From the NCBI GenBank assembly GCA_001586965.3, contig LUCW03001575.1, forward strand, positions 47,501 through 67,500: DNA of 20,000 nt. Reading direction: 5' to 3'. Made by a program: the position numbers and the translations under genes. This document shows, piece after piece, positions 8,775-19,600 of the stretch. The notes beneath the pieces were generated by a model. It did no database searches, had not been told where the DNA came from, and worked only from the letters and a program-made list of their open reading frames with translations. The stretch comes from Sphaeroforma sirkka. Lineage: Eukaryota > Opisthokonta > Ichthyosporea > Ichthyophonida. Numbering within the stretch: the first letter of the stretch is position 1; every line of letters starts with the position of its first letter.

Positions 8775-11700
8775 CTGGACGTGTGTATATATCATACGTA
8801 AAGTGCCAACGAGTGAGTGCGAGTTGCTAGCAAACCACGCGCAGACACTGACAAGCATACTGCGTGACCTACACACACCACATGCGAAGGCATTGAATAG
8901 CAGACTGTGTGACATGGCTGCAGTAAAAACGAAGCGTTTAACGAGAGATGTGCAAGTCTTGCAGACGCAATTGGAAGATCTGGGCTGTGACTGAACAGCG
9001 CATGAAGAGATGTGATGGCAAGGTTGGCGCCTGCAGGGGTATTGGAGGTTGTGTGTATGGTGATCGATTGCCTATGGCAAGAAAACGCGAGAGATATATT
9101 CCGCTCGCCACAGACATTTAAAATACAGCATGAAGTTCAGTCGATATTGGAACAGCAGCAAAATGCAAGGTTATTGAGGCATATCTGATACACACCCCTT
9201 TCAACTGCTCCCAATTGCTGAGTGTGTCTGTACTGAGTCGCCCCAGTTCGTCCCCTGTTGAGTGTACCTGCTATATAGCAGAAGATACTGACTTACTTAA
9301 TTGAACGATTATACGACATGCTCACCTGCAGTATGACCTGGCCACTCTAATGTTATGTGAAATAAACGCAGCTCTGGCTCCATTTTCCACTTGTTAAAGA
9401 CAAAGGAGGGTTAATCGGTCACTCTATGGATACAGCACTTTTAGTTTGAACTGCGCCATGGCTTGAGTTGCACTTGTCTATCCATGGCAGATCTAACTTG
9501 TGCAAGAGTAGTAGTGTTCCTTACTAGGTAGCAGACCCGCACTCACGCCCATACTTGCAAATTAAAAGTGGTTGAACGGCATTGCTGCATTCCAATATCC
9601 TATGCGCATATGTGAAGAGATATACACGTCCTCAGAGAGGCATGATACTAAAGTAAAGTGTGTTCAATTGACACCCACACACGCGGGCGCTCAACTGGTG
9701 TCTCCAATGCCAGTCGATCTACACAGTGCGAAGGTGTGTCATTCATATGCTGGCTCTATAAAGAGAATAACCGGGATGCCACGAGGCGCAATCGCAGCCA
9801 ACTATGGAAGATAGGTTTGAACCAATCTCTACGGCAGATACAAAACAGAAACTAATACCATGCAGCAGACACTTATGATCGCAGCAAAGTATGCAGTAGA
9901 CATCTTGATTCCGACAGATAAGCCAGAGAGTGATGCCATGCATCGTAGCACGTACTCTAATCGACGGTGAAGACAAAAGCGAACCATCCGCACTGATTTC
10001 TCGTCGCAGCGATTGGGCGCGCTCCTTTGGACTCGCTGTAGGCGACCTCCTGAGATCAAATGGGATAAGTGTACCAGAGTATGAGATTATGTTACCATGC
10101 CAACGGAATGTGTATCTCGGATATGTTCTACCAACAGCAGTTGGTTCGCCTTTCGTTGTGTATATGCGTGCGGTGTCGACTGTATCCATTGAAGGTTTTA
10201 CTCACAGCTGCCAGAAGACCCGGCATGATCCGCAATAGCAACCTCTCAGAAAGCAGCATCCGAGTTACCTACAATGTATAGCTAATAGTAGACACACTCA
10301 CGACTTAATTACTGGTACACTCGGCAATAGCACCCAGGTCAGAGGCTGAAAGACGATAAAATCATCTCATCCTCAGCATGACATTCACTGCACACCACAC
10401 AAGTACTAAATCAACAGTAATCCGAGCAACAAGTATATACTGTCAGCAGCGACGACCCTCGCGGATATTAGCATTCACACGACTCATGGCGGAAGGTCTT
10501 TCGCTCGCGAGCAATTCTACGCGCAGTGCTCAGCATACACACCTGTTCGCATAGTGGCGCAACTCTTCTTCCATCTGCGCCAACTCAGTCTTCAATTCGC
10601 CAATCTGTGCGGTGCACGCGCTGTTCTGTTTCTCAAGCTCTTCCACGCGCGACAACGACTCTGCAACATAGTCATTACTACACATGATGACTCATCGTCT
10701 CATATCATCCATCATGCTTCATGGTCAAAAACCTCATCCCAGTCATCCATCATAGTTTATAACTGTGTCTATATACGTATTCATATATCGGAACGAACAC
10801 ATCGACCAAAGAAAGAACAAAACGCACATAGTGACACCAAAAATGCTATTAACGAGATGGCCACAATCGGGACAGACGGGGGAGAAAGATCAAGTACCTT
10901 CCATACGGTGCTCTGATAGCGACACCTGTTTGAGTTTCTCATTTTCCAGCCGAGTGATCTCAGCATTCGCACGTTCCTTCTCCAGATCGAGCTCGCTCTG
11001 CAGATCCCGTTGCTTGGCAACCGCTTTGTTGAGCTTCAGCTCATGCTGCTCCCTCTCATCCGTTAGTACGCTCGTGAGGTGTGCCATGTTCTCACTGGCC
11101 TCGTCCATCCGACGCGCATAGTTGTCCTCGTTTTGAATGGCTTCGCTGAGCTTCGCGTCTGTCAGGGATTTATAGCAAAATCAGAGTCCAGTGGATATAT
11201 CAAGTCACAACAAAGACAGAGATTCAGATAACTGCACGCAGAATACTCGTCACTAGTTTGATATCCTCGTATGTATGGCTTCACTTAGCGTAGCGTCTTT
11301 CTCAGAGAAACAACGTGTAGGTACGAAATCATGACATGTGAGAAGACTCGCGATAGAATTAAAAGATAAAATCGAATAATTTTTTATTTTGTGGTGCTTC
11401 GCGTATACTTACGTCTGTCACAAAACTAGGAAGGAAACTGCGTGGGAATACAAGATAACGACATGAGCATGTAGTGTAGGTGATATAGATCACAAACCAC
11501 CAATTCGGGAGCCATTCTATATCATTACCTGCTTCGCCAAGACGTTCAGTATAGCTGCGTTCAACCATATGCAGTTCCTCCTGGTGCTCGGCCAGCGATG
11601 CGCGCAGGGACTCAATCTGGAAGCGTAGTAGGCATCATTTATGGGTGTCAGAAAACACCAACACCACGAATGTATGTACAGAAATGCTTATCCTCAAAAG

Positions 11701-13507
11701 CGCCAGGGACACATACACTACCTTATCAAGTGCCATGTATATACGTCCAGCATAAACGAACCAGCACAAGTACACCCCCTCATCCACTGAATCGTATACC
11801 CTCACAGCACATAGAAATCATTTGATCGAATGGAACCCCACCTGTTTATTCAACGGCGCGGCACTGACCACGAGCTCGTTCGTGAGGTCCTCCACTCGGC
11901 TCTCCTGCTCCTGCAACTGCTCTCTGAGCTCCTCCGCCTCCATCACGGTACGTCTATGTACATCCTCCCATTCGTCTTCCTTCGCGCTGTGGGCTGATTC
12001 CAGTGCTTCAATCCGTGCCCGCAGTAGTTCGATGGCCTCTTTACCCGTCTCTATCTGCTTCTCGTACCTGGCGGTCACGTCTTCACTCACGCCCATCTGT
12101 TCCGTCATCACTTTCTCCTCAATGGTGCGCACCCGGTCCTCGCCTTCCCGCCTGACGTTATCGACCTCTATCTATGAAAGTGCATGGGGCACGAGGTCAT
12201 AAAACAAAGTAAGTATGCTTCGATCGAATACAACGAACTAGGGTCATACCTCAAATCATCATGTGCATAGATCATTGCAGATTGGATTGGGTTGGCCGTG
12301 GTATATGCACACGTCCAGCCTATTGAGCTACATATACACATATACATATTTTCACATATGTGCATATCACACTCCTACACACGATAATGCATTGGAGGTT
12401 TCAGTATCTGTGGTCAATGAATCCCTTATACAAAGCGCGCGCCAAACACCAGCCAGGCGTCACGTCAACAGCACATGTGAACTTCCGCAGCATCCAGAAC
12501 ATACCCTAAATGCCTCTACTTTGTCGTTCAGGTTCTGGATAATCCTCTCACTACTCTCTAAGTTCTGTTTGGCCGTGTGCAGTTCGTGCTTCAGGGGCCC
12601 CATCTCCTTCTCAAGTTGGCTTGCCCTGGCAACACTGGCCGCTAGTTGCTCGGTGGCAGAGTTCTTCTCCAGTGTAGTCTTGGCCAGATAGGCGTCTTTC
12701 TCGTCCATGGACTTCTGTGATTTGCCTGTTGTCGGTCGGGAAAGGCGCACAAGCACTTTTAAACAAATGTGCAGTTGACGGATCATGGCACTTCACACAT
12801 TGGTGAATCCTTTTTTTTGTAACATATAAAGTATATCCGAGTATACACATGACATGCCACGCGTACTTCTAGTGCATTGGTACAACACACACACTACATC
12901 GCACTAGCAGAGCTTAGCAAACGGGCACACACAAACGACACCTCAGATCCCGCACGGCCGCTTCTGTGAAGCACAGACCATACCCAAGTGAGTTTCCAAT
13001 TCTTTGTTCTTCTCTCGCAGCTTCTTGATCGCCGTATCCTTGACATGTATCTGCTGGGAAAGCTTAGTGCCCTCTGCGAGCAGACCCTCGATCTCTTCAT
13101 CCTTCTCAGCCATCAGTGCTTCCAACTCGGCCGTTCCCCTGTCATCAAGCATAAGCGTCATCAAGATGATCCGATCAAATACTTGCGATTTAAGGGACTG
13201 AAGACTCATTCACTGGTTCTATATAACTATGGGATAAGTGGTCAAGCTAATTCTATATAACTATGAAATAAGTGGTCAAGCTACCGGCTATTGCTTTTTG
13301 CGAGATATTCTGGGTTTGGTTCACCACCGTGCAAGGGGTTGTAAGTTTTGTACACGCATAAAAGAGAAGCTTGCATGACATCGCATCAAATCAATGCTAC
13401 ACATAATGACACGGTCTCAATCGTCTAGTCGTGCATTCGTAAAAGCCATCAAGGACGGTCATGTTCAAAAGCTATGCAAAACAAAACAAAACTATACCCA
13501 CACACAC

Positions 13508-13551
<44 letters not shown>

Positions 13552-13583
13552 CACACACACACAGACAAAGACACAGACACACA

Positions 13584-13631
<48 letters not shown>

Positions 13632-16600
13632 CGTGTGCAACCTTCAATGAGGCTCAATTTCAGCAATGACTCTGCCGCGAGTTATAAAATGTATTCAACT
13701 TGACAGGTACTAACGCACCTTGCACTCATAGCGGCCTGCTTTCGAGCCTTCTCTGCCTTGTTGTACTCTGTTTGCAGACTGTTGTTGCTCTCTCGCAGCT
13801 CATATATAGTGCCCGATAACTCGTTTATCTTGGCCATGAGCTGTGCGTTGGTGTCCTCCAACTGCTGGTTCTGGTCTTGCAATTCACCCACCTCCATGCT
13901 CAGGTGCAGCACTTGTTGCTCACGCGGATCGGTGGCTGCAGGTTAGAAATGAATGAATAACAGATTAACGATAATATGATACGTTCCATTTTTGGGGAAG
14001 AAAAAGAAAAGCTTGTTGCAAAAGGTCAAGAATCAAAAGGTCAATACGTTAGTAAGAGACGAACGGCAACGAGATCAGTCATGACTTCCATCCATCAGCA
14101 CGAATACACGCATAGCTTCGTGCTCATGCACGGTACATTGCCATACATGGCCTAATTCCAAACAGAGCGCGATTCACCTGTTCTAGACGTACTAACTAAA
14201 AGGCAACACTCTTCGTCGATACACTTACCATCAGCTCCGCTGGACACGACACTGTCCGCTGCATGGACCTCAAGCGAGGCGGTGGGACCCTCGTCGTACC
14301 CAACGCATTCGCTGTCCACGTGACTGCGCTGACCCTGTTCATCCACATACCCGTGGTAGCTTTCGTCGGTGTATTCCGTACCGGCATCCTCAGCATATTG
14401 GTCATGCGCCGCATTGTCGGCGAAATGAACACTCTCTACGCCATCTACTTGGGCTCCCACTTCCGCTATGTCTTCCGCCTGCACTTCTGCATATTCACCT
14501 TGCTCTTCTGCGTACTCGCCTTGCGCTTCTGCATATTCACCTTGCTCTTCTACAGACTCACCTTGCTCTTCTGCATACCCACCTTGCTCTTCTGCATACT
14601 CACCTTGCTCTTCTGCATACTCACCTTGCTCTCCTGCATGCTCGCCGTGCTCACCCACATATTCACCTTGTTCTTCTGTACACTCACCTTGCTCTTCTGC
14701 ATGCTCACCGTGCTTTTCTGCATACTCCCCCCTCACTCCCCTTACGTTCATCGTACGCATCCGCGTAGTCACCTTGTCCCTCCACTGGATATGCTCCTTG
14801 CTCCTCCGTGAGATCACCTTGATCCTGGCCGTACTCTTCCTGGTCGTCTACATTCTTCGCACTTTCTGCTGCGTACAGCTTTTGCCCTTCCTCATTTTCT
14901 CCGTGTCCCTCGACATGCTGACCCTTGTCTTCGATATCCTGATGGCTTCGTTCCCCTACAAGCTCATCTGTATATTCGACGGGCTCTGCTTCTTCGTACT
15001 CTTCCTCTGCCTCTACCTGAGCGTGCCCTTCTTGCCCAGCAACATGCTTCTCTGCCCCCATAGTTTCACCAAGCTCTCCTGTGGCCTCGATCTGGAATTC
15101 CAAGTGCACGCCTTCCAAACTCTCTCCATTCTGCGAGGAAGTGTTCTGTTCATTGCACGTCTCATACTCCTCGTCCTTTCCATCACGTTGCTCTCCTTCG
15201 GGGTATTGGTCAGTATCATGCACAGCCTCCATTTGCTGCGCATCGACCGCGTCCAATCCATCGCTCACCTCCACTCCAATGACAGGCTCACTCTCACTCT
15301 GGCCAAATGCGTCCCCATCTCCAGGCACACCCTCGTGATGTTCTTCATGTTCGTGGCCCGTCGTATCGTCTCCATGCGTGCCAGCAATGCCGTCTGAGCC
15401 TTCAACAGCCAGGCTATCTACTTCAACTATATCCGCTTGAGGATCTGCCACTCCCCCATTCACACCCCCACTCTCAGCTGCTACACCCACATCCCCTGCA
15501 TCCACCTCACCATGAAGTACTGCCGACTGCTTCTCACGCTCTACCGCATCCGCGACTGTTGGCAGTTCACTCAGCGGCGCGATGTCCCCGCCCGTCCAGG
15601 TGTCTTGTTCAACCGTCTCACTGACTTCTTGGATCGGCTCAAACGATTCGGTTGTATCCCAAGCGCTGCCGTCCTGTGCCCAGCCATCGTCAGCTGCGAT
15701 TGGTTCTGTGAGCTCCGCCTCTTCGCTTGTCCTCGCAGTATCGGTTGCTTCTGTAGTGGATAGGTACGAGTGTTGTAAAAGCCTGTGTGAGCAACTTAGC
15801 TCATTTGCAGAGTGTCCTCTGCTGATGTAATGCAAATCATGAGTGATAGAATAGACTGAGCAAGCTCTTCCACGCATTCTCATAGTATTTTTATTATATT
15901 AATAAGTAATAGAGTAGGCAGAGTAAGCTCTTAACACATTCTTACGTTATCTTAGTTTAAACTATCAAGTGATAGAATATGTTGAGTAAGCTCTTAACGC
16001 ATTCTTACAGTATCTTTCGTTTCTGTAGTGTATACTCACGAGTGTTAGTAAACCAGGAGTGGACATTTCGTCTGGTTTGCAGGATTGTTTGCTTCTGTAG
16101 ATAATAGTTCTGAGTATTAGTATGGCCTATATGAGCTCTGTATTTATTTTCGCAGTATCTTCATACAACAGAATCTAGAGTTATTTCGTAGTAAATACAT
16201 CAACGAGACATAGAACCGCATTCCGCCTAGTCGACTAAACTGATACAAATCACACTAAATAGATACGTACAATGACAGGGACCTGGTTAAACTCTTACAC
16301 CATGCCCGCCTCTGCTCTACACTATCGAATTTGTGGCTGTGCACTCACCCCTGAGATACTACTATACGTTGGTATCAATACAATTGCCATTTGTGGATGT
16401 ATCCATACCATGATGTTCTCCCGCTTGCTCCCAGCCTTCCGTGACATTGTCCCAGGCGTCCTCTGTAGCAACCTCCTTGTTAGTGAAGGACTCGACTGCA
16501 CTCTCTGCCGCGGTGTTGATCGTGTCGGTATTCCTCTACTCAGGAGAAACACATTTACGCCACAGGGCTGATTAGCTTAAATAAGAACTGCTTTCAATCC

Positions 16601-19600
16601 GTGATGCTAAAGGCGAGAGCGAGTATTTCGACTTCCAAGTACGAGGTTGATCGACACATTACGAAACATCCGGATGTTCAGCCCAACTTACCTTATTGCT
16701 CAACTTCTCGCTGTTCTCATTTGCGGTGACATTCTCCGTCACATCTCGAGTAACAGCATCCACAGGTGTGCTTTCTGCTGCCATTGTCTGAGCACGAGCG
16801 CCAGATCTGTCTTGCGCCTCCACCTCCACACCATCACGCATGCCTTGCTCTTGATTTTGATCAGAACGTTGCTCCAGATCTTGCTCTTGGGCCATTTCCT
16901 GCCCTTGATCATCCCTACCCATACCTTCAGTCTCAACTACACTCTCATCTCCGCCCGTGTAGTGTAGAGTATCGTCTAGACTCGCGTCACACATAACACC
17001 CTCAGGCGTCACTTCAGCCTTCTCACCTCCATCACCGGGTGCACCTGTACCTTCCATCTTGTCCCAAGTGTCGGTTTGGCCCCAGCCGTCGTCAGCATTC
17101 GCGCTATCAGCCGATCCTTGATTGTGCACCGCACTTTCCTCATCGACAATTGAACTACCCTCTGTGGCTGCTCTCTCGCCCATGGCCGCATTCTCATCTG
17201 CCGCACACTCTAGTCCGTGGCTCACACCAACCTCGACATTCTCCGCAATGCTTTTATCAGTAGCACCACTAGTGATACCTTCCGCAGCATCTCGAGTTTC
17301 CGTTGTATCTGCAAACGCCACGCTACCACTCTTCCCATTACTTGCAGCATCAGTTAGCTGTACCGCCTGCCCCTCTGCGTCTACCTTCCCTTTCGGCGTG
17401 CGCTTTTTCCGCGCGCCTTTCTCGTCTTTCGCGCCTTTCGCCTTGCAGACTCGTTCAGACTTGCCTTGAGCAGAATCTCCAACAGGCGCTTGTACGACAT
17501 CATTCTCCACGCTGCAGTCAACCGTCTCTACCTTCACATCCCCCGTCGTCTGACCCACCGCAGCACCGAGCACTTCCTCCCCAGCGCCATCGTCAATCGA
17601 CGCATGCTGTGCCTGTGTGCTGCTCACAGCCGCACTTCTCGCCGCACGCTTGTCCCGTGTTTTGGCTTTGGCTGCCTTTGTCGCACGTGCCGCATCACTG
17701 TGCACATCCCGACCCGCCCCATTGTCTATGATGTCGTCACATACATTCGCTGGTGTGTCACCCACATCCGTGCTTCTCTGTGCACGCTTTTCCTTGGCCT
17801 TAACTGTATCCGCCTTTATCGCACCTGCTATATCATCCAGCACATCCTCCCCTGACCCATTGCCAACTATCGCGTCGCTCACACCGTCACTTCTCTCAGC
17901 ACGCTTCCCCCTCACCTTTGCTCTATCTATCTTTGTACGAAGACCCTTCCTCGAGGTGGCGAATATTCCTGTAGAACTGTCTGTACCGCTGGTATCGTCG
18001 GTGGTAGGTTTGCGTGCACCTCGTACGTTCTTGATGCTCGTGGGCGCTACGGCAATCGGCTCGAATCCATCGTCTATATGGGAGCGAGTGTACAGAACAG
18101 ACACTTACGTTAGCATAAACAAATGCGGCACATTGGTGGCCAGCGCTCAGGTGTGAAAACCACAGCCAAAGCATCGGCAGACACACTTAAAAATTCGCAA
18201 ATAGACATCGAATTGCCAAACCATATGTATGTTCTGTGTGTGACTCATGATCTGGCCAGGCCGGGCGAGAGAACCCCGCGATCGCCACACAGCGGGTAGG
18301 TATGTATAAGTAACAAATGCGCGAATATAGGCAAGGTAAACAATCAGGTCACCACAACTCAAACTCTCACACACAAATTCGTGAATTGCTGCTATTCCTT
18401 ACTAACCTGATACACGTGTACACTAAACAAACAAAAACACACACACGCACATATACACAGCTAGACAACACTCACCACCCTGGTCACCGACAGGAGTGTT
18501 CCAATCATTGTCCGCAACGTCCCAGGCATTGCCAGCACCGCTCTCCCAACCCGCTGCTGCACTCGTCTTTTGTGTTCTCTGGGTATTCTTTGAGGTGTGC
18601 TGGGGGTTTCTCCCCCGAGTCTGAGCTGACCGGTTATTAGTTGGGCTGGCGGCAGCCGAGTCTTTACGCGTGCTCGAATGCGAACTATCTACGCTCCTTC
18701 TACTGGTAAGGGTATAGTTTGAGAGAAGATGTGAACGATCAGACCAATGGTGGCAATCGGTTGGTACGCATAGTGCATGTACGGAGTGTTGGGTCGGACA
18801 AATTGCATACCTCAATGGTATTCGCCTTCGATCGTTAGTGCCGAACGACGGGTGTGATGTGTGAATGCTGCGGGAGGTCCAGTCATACAACAGCAGAATA
18901 TATATAGTGTATTTTCCCGGTAGTGGATCAAACATTGTTTGTGTTCTGAGAGATATTGTACTATGCATTCTGCAACTCGTTCTGTATCTACAACAGCAGC
19001 TCTGAGCAATATATAGACATTTGCACTGATTGGTTTCCTTCCGACTTTCGCATACACAGTCTGTCCACTTTGGCAAGCTAGCTTTGTGGTACTTTGAGAC
19101 ATTTGCCAACTATATGTATCTTCACACAAAGATTTCCCTAGCGATTCTATCTCAATGTCACATGAAATGCACAGTTACTAGAAAGAAATACTGAGATCTA
19201 CTCACCCAGGAGACGAGTTATCCCACGTTCTCTTGGGCGAAAACCCCACTCCACTTCTACCCGACTTGGGCTGCAAGTGTGGCGAGATACCCCTCGCATG
19301 GGCAGTCTTTTTACCAAAGCCCAGGGCTGCATAGCCTCCAAAGTCATCCGGCTGGCCAGACACAGACGGTGAGCGACCAGAAGGGGCCACAGCGGTGCTG
19401 TTATAAACCACCTCGTCATCGTTATTTGCATCGTCACCCTCACCAACCAAGCGCTTACCTGCGTGAGCGAGAGATGGAATATCAGTACGGGCACACACAC
19501 GAAGTATATGATGTATACAGGCATGTTGACTGACCCACGCGTGTATTTGATGAGAAAGGGACAGGTATGGGGCCAAGACAGGAAGTAAATAAGACTGAGA

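Noticed and set aside
9930..10238. Plus-strand frame of 102 codons
   Set aside because: Lies opposite the TMF1 Ser-rich exon 10049-9956, which fits splice phase on both sides; the plus frame has no supporting feature.
10202..10258. Alternative TMF1 exon reading LLLRIMPGLLAA with a GTGAGT donor
   Set aside because: It can be made to fit phase, but the sequence is hydrophobic and unlike TMF1; direct splicing to 10049 fits better.
13394..13703. Frames encoding HTHTH and IYIYI runs
   Set aside because: Direct products of the CA/TA microsatellite within an intron.
14263..15397. Long plus-strand open frames (182 and 309 codons), one Cys/Ser/Tyr-rich and one Leu/Phe-rich and membrane-like
   Set aside because: They are antisense readings of the 21-bp minisatellite and acidic exon of TMF1, where the repeat leaves all frames nearly stop-free.
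15841..16029. Regularly spaced 63-bp repeats, considered as a CRISPR-like array
   Set aside because: The repeats are directly adjacent without unique spacers, are diverged, and lie in a eukaryotic intron.
16647..18156. Several plus-strand frames of 65-179 codons, Ser/Pro/Leu/His-rich
   Set aside because: Antisense shadows of the large Ala/Asp/Glu/Lys-rich TMF1 exon; no start or splice context.
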